DNA of 64,000 bases, from NCBI RefSeq assembly GCF_015672735.1, contig NZ_JADABY010000007.1:1-64000 (forward strand), written 5' to 3'. The notes beneath the pieces were generated by a model that did no database searches, was not told the DNA's origin, and saw only the letters and a program-made list of their open reading frames with translations. Origin of the DNA: Citrobacter sp. Res13-Sevr-PEB04-36. GTDB taxonomy: Bacteria > Pseudomonadota > Gammaproteobacteria > Enterobacterales > Enterobacteriaceae. Made by a program: the position numbers and the translations under genes. The stretch's first letter is position 1. Every line of letters begins with the position of its first letter. Shown piece by piece: positions 52,380 to 64,000 of the stretch.

Positions 52380-52886
52380 TTAGCTGAGGCGTTGAGGACC
52401 AGCGCGGATCCCCTGCAGCTGGCTTATCCAGACAGGAACGCTAAACGCGGCTTGAGAAGTAAAATGGGCATACGTCACGCAACTTACGGTCGCAGGAGGG
52501 CTGCCTTCCTGCGTCAGCATCGCGCTGAGCGTATTCAGTAAAGCAAGATGATGCGCCTGGATCGGCAACGGCTCTTCAGCAACGGGTAACGCCTGAGGTG
52601 CCATAGCAAAGGAAAGGTGGCGGATAACCGTACGAATAGCATGCTGATGCCAGTAATCGACGGTAAAATTCGGGCGACGATTGGTCGCCTCCAGCAACGC
52701 CAGCTGGCTAAAGTTTACCTTAGCAGATTGATCGTGGTTGCTGGCGGTCGCCTTGGCGGGAGTATTCGGTTCAGCAGCATTACCGATCGCGGGCAGGCCA
52801 AAACTCGCCGCGACCATCCCCAAAAGGAGATGCGGCCAGAAGTACCGTCTGCCTAACTGTCGCCAGCGCGTCAGTATTCCACTCAC
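52380..52886 (-). CDS. secM: Secretion monitor SecM with arrest peptide
   Basis: 168-residue exported regulator of secA. The long signal sequence (about residues 1-36, ending GNA|AEP) targets it to Sec; the C-terminal arrest segment [17 protein letters not shown] (148-164) keeps all residues of F-x4-W-I-x4-G-I-R-A-G-P. The start is GTG (VSGILTRW), as in E. coli, with AGGTGG upstream. The segment before the arrest motif ([13 protein letters not shown]) differs clearly from E. coli. Confidence 0.95.
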   Translation of the reverse strand: MSGILTRWRQLGRRYFWPHLLLGMVAASFGLPAIGNAAEPNTPAKATASNHDQSAKVNFSQLALLEATNRRPNFTVDYWHQHAIRTVIRHLSFAMAPQALPVAEEPLPIQAHHLALLNTLSAMLTQEGSPPATVSCVTYAHFTSQAAFSVPVWISQLQGIRAGPQRLS

Positions 52887-53167
52887 GTTTTTGCCACCTG
52901 ATATACCCTGCATTTGGGGTTATAAATTCAAAACGATTTTTGCGCACGGATCTTATCATTAAAGCGGCCGCTCCACAGCAGTAATGACAACCCGCCATGG
53001 GAAAATATGCTCAACAAAGCAGCGATCGCACACTATTTTAACGTTACGGCAGGGAAAAGTTTGCGCTGAGAAAGGCTGCGTTAGTGAGTATATAAAAAAA
53101 ACGACTGGCTTACCTGGCCGGAGAGAGTACCAGATTTACCAGTCGAATTTTGCGACAACGAGTGTCG
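52887..53167. other. lpxC-secM intergenic region
   Basis: 281 bp without a recognised gene. It separates lpxC from secM and holds the secM ribosome binding site. No REP or ERIC element is seen. Confidence 0.5.
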
Positions 53168-54106
<939 letters not shown>

Positions 54107-54119
54107 CTATCCAACCGAA

Positions 54120-54160
54120 GTGTACTATACATTCGGTGGGCCAGTTTAGCACAAAGAGGC
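54120..54160 (-). promoter_or_regulatory. Putative lpxC promoter
   Basis: On the minus strand a TATAGT -10-like hexamer with upstream TTGTGC about 19 bp away lies in the 100 bp between ftsZ and lpxC. A promoter is known at this place in E. coli; the exact boxes are inference. Confidence 0.4.
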
Positions 54161-54185
54161 ACAATTCCCAAATTCCAGCTAATTC

Positions 54186-55337
54186 TTAATCAGCTTGCTT
54201 ACGCAGGAATGCGGGGATATCCAGATAATCCGGCTCTTTGGTGGTCTGCGGCGTATTGTCGTTGACCACTTTTGCTACCGGTTTCTGCTCTTGCGTCAAC
54301 GGCGCCATGCCGTGCTGCTGGTAACGATCCATTACCGGCTGCTGTACCTGCTTGTTGGTCACCAGGGTGATTTCCGGACGCTTGTCCATACCAATTCCAG
54401 TGGCAACGACGGTGACGCGCAGTTCGTCGTTCATATCCGGGTCCAGAGAGGTACCGATAACCACGGTCGCGTTATCCGAAGCAAATGCACGGATGGTGTT
54501 ACCCACAGTTTCGAACTCATCCAGACGCAGGTCGAAGCCCGCAGTGATGTTGACCAGCACGCCGCGTGCGCCAGACAGATCGATGTCTTCCAGCAGCGGA
54601 GAAGAGATCGCCATTTCAGCGGCTTCTTCTGCACGGTCTTCACCGCTCGCCACGCCAGAGCCCATCATCGCGTAGCCCATTTCGGACATCACGGTGCGCA
54701 CGTCTGCAAAGTCAACGTTCATCAGACCCGGACGGGTGATCAGCTCAGCGATACCCTGAACCGCGCCTTTCAGCACGTCGTTCGCTGCGCCAAACGCGTC
54801 CAGCAGGGAAATACCGCGACCTAATACTTTCAGCAGTTTGTCGTTCGGGATAGTGATCAGAGAGTCCACATGTTTGGACAGCTCGGTGATACCCTGCTCC
54901 GCGAATGCCATACGCTTCTTGCCTTCAAAGTTGAAAGGCTTAGTCACAACAGCAACGGTCAGAATACCTAAATCTTTTGCTACTTCAGCAACCACTGGCG
55001 CTGCACCGGTACCGGTACCGCCGCCCATGCCTGCTGCGATGAACACCATGTCTGCGCCGTCAAGCGCTGCACGCAGAGCTTCACGATCTTCATCAGCCGC
55101 ATTGCGACCGACTTCCGGGTTTGCACCCGCGCCCAGACCTTTGGTAATACCGCTACCAATCTGAATGGTCTGTCCAACCGCAGTCTTACGCAACGCCTGA
55201 GCGTCGGTATTCACTGCGAAGAATTCAACACCTTCGATACGCTCGCGCACCATGTGTTCAACGGCATTACCGCCGCCGCCACCGACGCCGATGACTTTAA
55301 TCACCGCGTCGTTGGTCAGTTCCATAGGTTCAAACAT
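54186..55337 (-). CDS. ftsZ: Cell division protein FtsZ
   Basis: Tubulin-like GTPase that forms the Z-ring. The 383-residue protein has the tubulin signature GGGTGTG, the T7-loop NVDFADV, a variable linker (about 317-366) and the conserved C-terminal peptide [14 protein letters not shown] that binds FtsA, ZipA, ZapD, MinC and SlmA. Length equals E. coli FtsZ. It follows ftsA by 60 bp. Confidence 0.99.
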   Translation of the reverse strand: MFEPMELTNDAVIKVIGVGGGGGNAVEHMVRERIEGVEFFAVNTDAQALRKTAVGQTIQIGSGITKGLGAGANPEVGRNAADEDREALRAALDGADMVFIAAGMGGGTGTGAAPVVAEVAKDLGILTVAVVTKPFNFEGKKRMAFAEQGITELSKHVDSLITIPNDKLLKVLGRGISLLDAFGAANDVLKGAVQGIAELITRPGLMNVDFADVRTVMSEMGYAMMGSGVASGEDRAEEAAEMAISSPLLEDIDLSGARGVLVNITAGFDLRLDEFETVGNTIRAFASDNATVVIGTSLDPDMNDELRVTVVATGIGMDKRPEITLVTNKQVQQPVMDRYQQHGMAPLTQEQKPVAKVVNDNTPQTTKEPDYLDIPAFLRKQAD

Positions 55338-55397
55338 AGTTTCTCTCTCCGTTGTGCCTGTCGCCTGAGACCGTAATTGTTGCCGGTCTCATAAAAA

Positions 55398-56660
55398 TTA
55401 AAACTCTTTTCGCAGCCAGCTGTTGAGTCGTTTGATCCACGAGCCAACCGATGCTGTTACACGTTTTTCAACTTCAGCCTCACCACTCAAATGGGATTCT
55501 TTCCCGTAGTGAAGCAACCCCACCGCCGTTGAATAATACGGCTCTTGGGCATAATCTGTCAGACCGGTAATGTTCAGCGGTGCACCAATTCGCACCTGCG
55601 TGTGGAACACGCGTTGAGCACAGGCCGCAAGGCCTTCAATTTGTGCAGCGCCACCGGTTAATACAATCCCCGCCGCCAGATGATGTTTCACACCCTGCTG
55701 GCGAAGCTGTTCCTGTAATTGCAAAATCTCTTCGTTGACCAGGTTGAGCAGCTCGGTATAACGCGGCTCGATCACCTCTGCCAGGGTCTGACGTTGCAGA
55801 CTACGCGGCGGACGACCGCCCACGCTTGGCACCTCAACGCTTTCATCTTTACCGACGATAGATCCCAGCGCGCAACCATGACGCACTTTGATGGCTTCGG
55901 CATCGCTCGGCGGCGTACCAAAGGCATACGCGATATCGCTGGTCACCACATTCCCTGCGTAAGGGATAACTTTGGTATGGCGCAACGCGCCGCCAGTATA
56001 AACGGCGATATCCATTGTACCACCACCAATATCGACTACGCAGACACCCAGCTCACGTTCGTCTTCCGTTAAGACAGAATAACTGGCTGCCAACCCGGCA
56101 AATATGAGTTGGTCAACTTTCAGACCACAACGTTCAACGGCTTTAACAATATTCTTCGCCATGTCGTTGTGGCAGGTAATCAGATGCACTTTGGCCTGCA
56201 TGCGTACACCAGAAAGCCCGACCGGATTTTTAATGCCTTCCTGGTAGTCAATGGCGTATTCCTGTGGAATGACATGCAGAACGCGATGCTCATCGCGTAC
56301 GCGTACGGATTTCGCCGTATGCACCACGTTTTCCACATCTTCCTGCGTCACTTCCTCTTCGGAAATGGGCACCATACCAATTTCATTCTGACAGCTAATA
56401 TGTTTACCAGAAAGCGCCAGATACACCGAGGAAATCTGGCAATCTGCCATCAGTTCAGCCTGGTCAATGGCGCGCTGTACGCACTTCACCACTGACTCAA
56501 GGTCATTCACCCCGCCTTTATCCATACCTCGCGATGGGCAACTGCCCACGCCAATGATATTGACCATACCGTCGGGCAGAACTTCCCCTACTAAAGCGGC
56601 TACCTTCGCGGTGCCAATCTCCAGTCCAACTACCAGTTTTCTGTCCGTCGCCTTGATCAT
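55398..56660 (-). CDS. ftsA: Cell division protein FtsA
   Basis: Actin-like ATPase that tethers FtsZ to the inner membrane. The 420-residue protein has the actin-family phosphate motifs ([25 protein letters not shown]), the 1C domain and a C-terminal amphipathic helix ([14 protein letters not shown]) for membrane binding. Nearly identical to E. coli FtsA. Its start overlaps the ftsQ stop by four bases. Confidence 0.99.
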   Translation of the reverse strand: MIKATDRKLVVGLEIGTAKVAALVGEVLPDGMVNIIGVGSCPSRGMDKGGVNDLESVVKCVQRAIDQAELMADCQISSVYLALSGKHISCQNEIGMVPISEEEVTQEDVENVVHTAKSVRVRDEHRVLHVIPQEYAIDYQEGIKNPVGLSGVRMQAKVHLITCHNDMAKNIVKAVERCGLKVDQLIFAGLAASYSVLTEDERELGVCVVDIGGGTMDIAVYTGGALRHTKVIPYAGNVVTSDIAYAFGTPPSDAEAIKVRHGCALGSIVGKDESVEVPSVGGRPPRSLQRQTLAEVIEPRYTELLNLVNEEILQLQEQLRQQGVKHHLAAGIVLTGGAAQIEGLAACAQRVFHTQVRIGAPLNITGLTDYAQEPYYSTAVGLLHYGKESHLSGEAEVEKRVTASVGSWIKRLNSWLRKEF

Positions 56661-57490
56661 TGTTGTTCTGCCTGTGCCTGATTCTGTTGCTGATTAGATT
56701 CCTCAGGAGGCAAGGGAACCCAGCCTACTGCCGCTCCTGAGTCATAACGCAAATCAACGTAGCTAATCCGTTTGCCATCGGTTTGCGCCTGCTGCTGTAA
56801 AACCGGGTAGAGTTCCACAAAGCGAGCCAAGCGTTTTATCGTATCGCCCCTGCCCAGATTGAGCTTAATATCGTTATTCAGCGTCAACTGCCAGGAACGA
56901 CGAGCGGTCATCGCCGCTTCCTTCAGGGTGAATCTGTCCTTAGCCAGCACCTGCCCCATATCGCGGAACCCTTGCAGCACTTCACTTGCGCTGCCTTCCG
57001 GTCCATACAACATCGGTAATACCTGCTTGTTGGATCGACCTGTCGGTATGCTAAACGTATTTCCGTCAGCATCGACCATATGTTGATCATTCCAACGCGC
57101 TATTGGCACATATTCAACCAGATGAATCTTCAATTCATCAGGCCATTGCTTTCTGACGCTCGCCTGTTTAATCCAGGGGAGACGTTCAATCTGGCTCTGG
57201 ATGATGTTGACATCCTGAGTCATAAAGGTTCCCGGGGCGCCCAGCGCCAGAATGGACTGACGAATATCATCATTGCGCGTGTAGTGACGTTCACCGGTCA
57301 AAACCAGTTTTGACAACGGCAAACGCTGCGCATCTTCCATCCATCCCAACACTACCCAGCCGCTCACAAACACGGTGCACAGCACTGTCAGCAGGAAAAT
57401 AATTCCTGCAAGACGCGTTCCATTGTTGCGGCGCGAGGAGAGAGCCTCTTCTTCATCACCGTTTCGCGTGTTCAGCGCAGCCTGCGACAT
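56657..57490 (-). CDS. ftsQ: Cell division protein FtsQ
   Basis: Bitopic divisome protein that recruits FtsB and FtsL. The 277-residue protein has a short cytoplasmic part, one membrane segment (about 27-47), a periplasmic POTRA domain and a beta domain, and a Gln-rich tail. ddlB ends one base upstream of its start. Confidence 0.97.
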   Translation of the reverse strand: MSQAALNTRNGDEEEALSSRRNNGTRLAGIIFLLTVLCTVFVSGWVVLGWMEDAQRLPLSKLVLTGERHYTRNDDIRQSILALGAPGTFMTQDVNIIQSQIERLPWIKQASVRKQWPDELKIHLVEYVPIARWNDQHMVDADGNTFSIPTGRSNKQVLPMLYGPEGSASEVLQGFRDMGQVLAKDRFTLKEAAMTARRSWQLTLNNDIKLNLGRGDTIKRLARFVELYPVLQQQAQTDGKRISYVDLRYDSGAAVGWVPLPPEESNQQQNQAQAEQQ

Positions 57491-57491
57491 A

Positions 57492-59880
<2,389 letters not shown>

Positions 59881-59931
59881 TCTTTAGCCATTAACTTCTC
59901 AGTTCATGCGATGCAAAAGGCATCGCCACAA

Positions 59932-60999
59932 TTACGCCCGGACAGCCCGGCTCACTGCATTTGCAACCCACTCGGTGGAATTCGGTATGGATGCATTGCG
60001 AGCACGTTCTGCCATGGTTAATAAGGTTTCTCGCGACCACCCTTCAAGGGTGCTGGCGACGGCATCCACAGTAAACTGCGGCTGCTCTAAAATTTTGGCG
60101 GCGCCCGCTTTTTCCAGCGGCAACGCATTCCAGTACTGCTGTCGGTCTTTATGCTGGAACGGCACAAAAATCGCTGGCAGGCCAGCTGCTGCGATCTCAC
60201 TCACCGTCAGCGCACCAGAGCGACAAACCACCACATCTGCCCACGCATAGGCTGCGGCCATATCGTCAATAAATTCGGTGACCTTATGCTGCGGTTGCCC
60301 GGCGTCAATGTAGGCCTGCTCCACGGTCTGCTGTGCGCCCTTACCGCTCTGATGCCAGATAGTTATCGCATCACCAAGCTTTGCAGCAACCTGTGGCAGC
60401 GTCTGGTTCAACACGCGCGCGCCCTGAGATCCCCCAACCACCAGCACGCGAACCGGACCTTCACGTCCAGCCAGACGTTCTTCAGGTAACGGCAGCGCCA
60501 GTACATCGGTACGTACCGGGTTGCCCACCACTTCCGCATTCGGGAAGGCGCCAGGAAACGCCTGCATCACCGTCGTGGCAATCTTCGCCAGCCATTTATT
60601 GGTTAAGCCCGCGATGCCGTTCTGCTCGTGCAGCACAACCGGAATGCCTAACGACCAGGCCGCCAGGCCACCAGGCCCCGAGACATAGCCGCCCATCCCC
60701 AGGACTACATCAGGCTTAAACTGCTTCATGATGGCGCGAGCCTGACGCCAGGCGTTAAAAATACGCACAGGCGCGGCCAGCAGTGCGTTGAGGCCCTTGC
60801 CACGCAAACCGGAGATGCGAATAAAATCAATGTCAATGCCATGCTTCGGCACTAAGTCCGCTTCCATACGATCGGCGGTGCCCAGCCAACGAACCTGCCA
60901 GCCCTGGGCCATTAAATGGTGCGCAACCGCCAGTCCCGGGAACACATGCCCACCGGTACCGCCTGCCATCACCATTAACCGCTTCGGTTGACCACTCAT
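59932..60999 (-). CDS. murG: UDP-GlcNAc:lipid I N-acetylglucosamine transferase MurG
   Basis: Membrane-associated GT-B glycosyltransferase that converts lipid I to lipid II. The 355-residue protein has the N-terminal [12 protein letters not shown] loop, [10 protein letters not shown] and the [15 protein letters not shown] donor-binding segment. Its start overlaps the ftsW stop by four bases. Confidence 0.98.
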   Translation of the reverse strand: MSGQPKRLMVMAGGTGGHVFPGLAVAHHLMAQGWQVRWLGTADRMEADLVPKHGIDIDFIRISGLRGKGLNALLAAPVRIFNAWRQARAIMKQFKPDVVLGMGGYVSGPGGLAAWSLGIPVVLHEQNGIAGLTNKWLAKIATTVMQAFPGAFPNAEVVGNPVRTDVLALPLPEERLAGREGPVRVLVVGGSQGARVLNQTLPQVAAKLGDAITIWHQSGKGAQQTVEQAYIDAGQPQHKVTEFIDDMAAAYAWADVVVCRSGALTVSEIAAAGLPAIFVPFQHKDRQQYWNALPLEKAGAAKILEQPQFTVDAVASTLEGWSRETLLTMAERARNASIPNSTEWVANAVSRAVRA

Positions 61000-62240
61000 C
61001 GTGCACCTCGTGTAAATGCCTGCGCTTTTTCCAGACGCGTTTCATAATCAATACGTAACAAAAACATGATGGCTGTCGACATGATCAACAAGCTCGAACC
61101 ACCATAACTAATCAGTGGCAGCGTCAGACCTTTAGTGGGCAGCATACCAGCCGCCGCCCCGACGTTAACCAACGCCTGAAAACTAAACCAAACGCCGATC
61201 GAGCAGGCCAAAAATCCTGAAAAGCGGTGGTCAATTTCCAGCGCTTTACGACCAATCGACATCGCGCGAAAAGCGACGAAGAATACCATTAAAAGTGCCA
61301 GTACCACACCGATATAACCCAGTTCTTCCCCAATAATGGCGAAGATAAAGTCGGTGTGCGCTTCCGGCAAATACTCCAGTTTTTGTACCGAATTCCCCAG
61401 TCCCTGGCCCCATATCTCACCACGGCCAAAAGCCATCAGGGATTGTGTCAGCTGGTAACCACTACCAAACGGATCTTCCCAGGGGTTCCAGAAAGAGGTT
61501 ACGCGGCGAATACGATACGGCTCGGCGAGGATCAGCAGCACTACAGCCGAAATCCCCATGCCGATGATGGCGATGAACTGCCACAATTTTGCCCCGGCCA
61601 GAAACAGCATCGCCAGCGTGGTAACAAACAGCACCACTACCGTACCGAGGTCAGGCTGCGCAAGCAGTAATACCGCCAGCACCAGGATAACGCCCATCGG
61701 TTTTAAGAAGCCGCGCAGGTTGTTACGCACCTCATCCACCTTACGCACCAGGTAGTTAGCGAGATAACAGAACAGCGACAGCTTGGTAAATTCTGCAGGC
61801 TGAATACGCAGGGGTCCCAGCGCAATCCAGCGCGATGCCCCGTTAACCGAGCTACCCACCACCAGTACGATTAGCAGCATGATGATCGAGGCGATCAGCA
61901 TTGTAGTGCTGTACTTTTGCCAGAACTCCATCGGCAGACGCAGCGTGACCATCGCCAGACAGAATGCCAGGAAGATATACAGCGCATCACGTTTGGCGAA
62001 CAGGAACGGATCGCCCGCCAGACGTTGCCCTACAGGCATTGACGCCGATGTCACCATCACAAAACCAATCGCTGCCAGACCAAACGTCAGCCACAGCAAC
62101 ATGCGGTCATACATGATCAGGCTATCCGCGTCTTTATCACGCGACGCCATCACCCAGCCTTTAAGCGCCGCGAAGATCCACGCCAGGACACCCAATCCCG
62201 GTACGCGCGGCATTCTCAGACGAGGGAGAGATAAGCGCAT
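60996..62240 (-). CDS. ftsW: SEDS glycosyltransferase FtsW
   Basis: Septal peptidoglycan polymerase that works with FtsI; SEDS family with about ten membrane segments. The 414-residue protein has the conserved [12 protein letters not shown] start region, the [17 protein letters not shown] segment and [11 protein letters not shown] near the C-terminus. It overlaps murD by one base and murG by four. Confidence 0.98.
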   Translation of the reverse strand: MRLSLPRLRMPRVPGLGVLAWIFAALKGWVMASRDKDADSLIMYDRMLLWLTFGLAAIGFVMVTSASMPVGQRLAGDPFLFAKRDALYIFLAFCLAMVTLRLPMEFWQKYSTTMLIASIIMLLIVLVVGSSVNGASRWIALGPLRIQPAEFTKLSLFCYLANYLVRKVDEVRNNLRGFLKPMGVILVLAVLLLAQPDLGTVVVLFVTTLAMLFLAGAKLWQFIAIIGMGISAVVLLILAEPYRIRRVTSFWNPWEDPFGSGYQLTQSLMAFGRGEIWGQGLGNSVQKLEYLPEAHTDFIFAIIGEELGYIGVVLALLMVFFVAFRAMSIGRKALEIDHRFSGFLACSIGVWFSFQALVNVGAAAGMLPTKGLTLPLISYGGSSLLIMSTAIMFLLRIDYETRLEKAQAFTRGAR

Positions 62241-63556
62241 TAACCCAACTCCTTCGCCAGGCGGGTAAAGACATCACCACGTTGCTCAAAGTTTTTAAAC
62301 TGGTCAAGACTGGCACAGGCTGGCGACAGCAACACCATATCGCCCGGTTTAACGCGCGGCGCGAGCAGACGCATCGCCTGCTCCATAGTTTCAGTTTGCT
62401 CAGCAACGTCTGGTCGCAGGGCGGCAAGCTGCGCGCCATCGCGGCCAAAACAGTACAAACGAATACGATCGCCGACCAGATAACGACCTAGCGGAGAAAA
62501 ATCAGCTGATTTCCCATCACCGCCCAGCAGCAGGTGCAGCGTGCCGTCAACGTGCAGGCCATTCAGCGCCGCTTCAGTGCTGCCGACGTTGGTGGCTTTT
62601 GAATCGTTAATCCAACGTACGCCGTTGTGTTCCAGCACAACCTGGAAACGATGCGCCAGGCCGGTAAATGTGGTCAGTGCTTTCAGGCTGGATGCACGCG
62701 GCAAGCCCGCAGCATCTGCCAGCGCCAGCGCCGCCAGGGCGTTGGTATAGTTATGCTGGCCGGAAAGCGTCATCTCTTTCACATTCAGAATTTTTTCACC
62801 CTTCACCCGCAGCCAGGTTTCGCCCTGCTGGCGGTTCAGGTGATAGTCACCCATATTGATGCCAAAACTCACGCAGCGCTCATCAGCCCCGCGAATCGGC
62901 ATCGTCAGCGCATCATCTGCGTTGACCACGCACACTTTCGCGTTCTCATAGACACGCAGTTTCGCTGCACGGTACTGCTGTAATCCAAATGGATAGCGAT
63001 CCATATGATCTTCAGTGACGTTCAGAATAGTCGCCGCCACAGCCTGCAGGCTGGAGGTGGTTTCCAGCTGGAAGCTGGAGAGCTCCAGAACGTACAGCTC
63101 ACGTTCAGCGTCCAGTAGCATCAAAGCAGGCAAACCAATATTGCCGCCGACGCCGACATTCACCCCGGCCGCTTTCGCCATTTCACCAACCAGCGTGGTG
63201 ACGGTGCTTTTACCGTTAGAACCGGTAATCGCCACGATCGGCGCCTGTGCTTCGCGACAGAACAGTTCGATGTCACCAACAATTTCAATCCCGGCATCTG
63301 CAGCCGCACTCAGCGCAGGATGCGCCAGGGCAATACCAGGGCTGGCGACGATTAAATCTGCAGCCAGCAGCCAGTCATCATTCAGGCTGCCGACGTGGCG
63401 CTCAACCGCTTCCGGTAATTTATCGAGACCCGGCGGCGTCATGCGTGTATCCATCACCCGCGGCGTGACACCACGCGCAAGGAAGAAATCAACGCAAGAC
63501 AACCCGGTCAGCCCCAGACCGATAATGACGATTTTTTTACCCTGGTAATCAGCCAT
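62240..63556 (-). CDS. murD: UDP-N-acetylmuramoyl-L-alanine--D-glutamate ligase
   Basis: Adds D-Glu to UDP-MurNAc-L-Ala. The 438-residue Mur ligase has GLGLTGLSC at the N-terminus, the P-loop [10 protein letters not shown] and the substrate-binding NDSKATN. Length equals E. coli MurD. The start lies two bases after the mraY stop. Confidence 0.98.
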   Translation of the reverse strand: MADYQGKKIVIIGLGLTGLSCVDFFLARGVTPRVMDTRMTPPGLDKLPEAVERHVGSLNDDWLLAADLIVASPGIALAHPALSAAADAGIEIVGDIELFCREAQAPIVAITGSNGKSTVTTLVGEMAKAAGVNVGVGGNIGLPALMLLDAERELYVLELSSFQLETTSSLQAVAATILNVTEDHMDRYPFGLQQYRAAKLRVYENAKVCVVNADDALTMPIRGADERCVSFGINMGDYHLNRQQGETWLRVKGEKILNVKEMTLSGQHNYTNALAALALADAAGLPRASSLKALTTFTGLAHRFQVVLEHNGVRWINDSKATNVGSTEAALNGLHVDGTLHLLLGGDGKSADFSPLGRYLVGDRIRLYCFGRDGAQLAALRPDVAEQTETMEQAMRLLAPRVKPGDMVLLSPACASLDQFKNFEQRGDVFTRLAKELG

Positions 63557-63558
63557 GA

Positions 63559-64000
63559 TTAACGTACCTTCAGCGTTGCCAGGCCAATAAGCACCAGCAT
63601 CAGCGAAATAATCCAGAAGCGCACGATCACGCGCGGTTCCGGCCAGCCTTTCAATTCATAGTGGTGGTGGATCGGCGCCATACGGAAGATGCGCTGTCCG
63701 CGCAGCTTGAAAGAGCCAACCTGCAGGATGACCGACAAGGTTTCCACCACAAACACGCCACCCATAATCACCAGCAGAAACTCCTGGCGCAGCAGCACAG
63801 CAATAATGCCCAGTGCGCCACCCAGAGCCAGCGAACCGACATCGCCCATAAAGACCTGCGCCGGATAAGTGTTAAACCACAGGAAGCCTAATCCAGCCCC
63901 GACAATCGCCGTACAGACAATCACCAACTCCCCCGCATGGCGTAAATACGGAATATGCAGATAGTTGGCAAAGTTCATGTTCCCGGTCGCCCATGCCACC
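63559..64000 (-). CDS. mraY: Phospho-N-acetylmuramoyl-pentapeptide transferase (3' part)
   Basis: Integral membrane enzyme that makes lipid I from UDP-MurNAc-pentapeptide and undecaprenyl phosphate. Only the C-terminal 147 or so residues of about 360 are in the window; the gene runs off the right edge. The catalytic-region segments [12 protein letters not shown] and [16 protein letters not shown] are present and the C-terminus is nearly identical to E. coli MraY. Confidence 0.97.

Overview
This window is chromosomal DNA of a member of the Enterobacteriaceae. Nearly every gene matches, in sequence and order, the E. coli/Salmonella segment that runs from mrcB through panBC, acnB, the pyruvate dehydrogenase operon, nadC and secA to the division and cell wall (dcw) cluster, read here in the opposite direction. 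Small departures suggest Citrobacter or a close relative: a transporter/GH43 pair between aroP and ampE, a chromosomal TraT-type lipoprotein, and a chemoreceptor where E. coli has gcd. The genus is inferred from remembered gene content, not from a database search. I saw no tRNA, rRNA, CRISPR array, insertion sequence or prophage.

Layout, left to right. 1-250: AT-rich DNA and the mrcB terminator. 251-5384: mrcB and hrpB (minus). 5458-12635: thpR, sfsA, dksA, gluQ, pcnB, folK, panB, panC and panD (plus), covering RNA end processing, the stringent response, folate and pantothenate. 12642-16170: yadE, yadI and the ABC exporter yadGH (minus). 16280-17551: can (plus) and hpt (minus). 17843-21238: a Tsr/Tar-type chemoreceptor with a flagellar sigma-28 promoter, then the CueR-controlled copper oxidase cueO (minus). 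21392-24933: yacC, yacL and acnB. speE and speD, which E. coli has between yacC and yacL, are absent. 25369-28550: a DUF3300/DUF2950 pair and the TraT homologue.

28745-35952: lpd, aceF, aceE and pdhR (minus), the pyruvate dehydrogenase operon, with a PdhR operator in front of pdhR and an ERIC-like element between pdhR and aceE. 36517-40401: aroP and the sugar transporter/GH43 pair. 40483-46134: ampE and ampD (minus), nadC, and ppdD-hofB-hofC for a type IV pilus. 46243-49557: guaC, coaE, zapD, yacG and mutT. 49614-64000: secA, secM, lpxC, ftsZ, ftsA, ftsQ, ddlB, murC, murG, ftsW, murD and the 3' part of mraY, all minus and tightly packed: the dcw cluster, in which peptidoglycan precursor synthesis, divisome assembly, lipid A synthesis and protein export are expressed together.

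The points most worth following up are: an ERIC element inserted in frame at the 5' end of folK; a second ERIC-like element inside the pdh operon; loss of speED at its conserved locus with a REP element at the junction; replacement of gcd by a sigma-28-driven chemoreceptor; a chromosomal TraT far from any conjugation genes; the uncharacterised DUF3300/DUF2950 pair; and an AUU start codon for pcnB.
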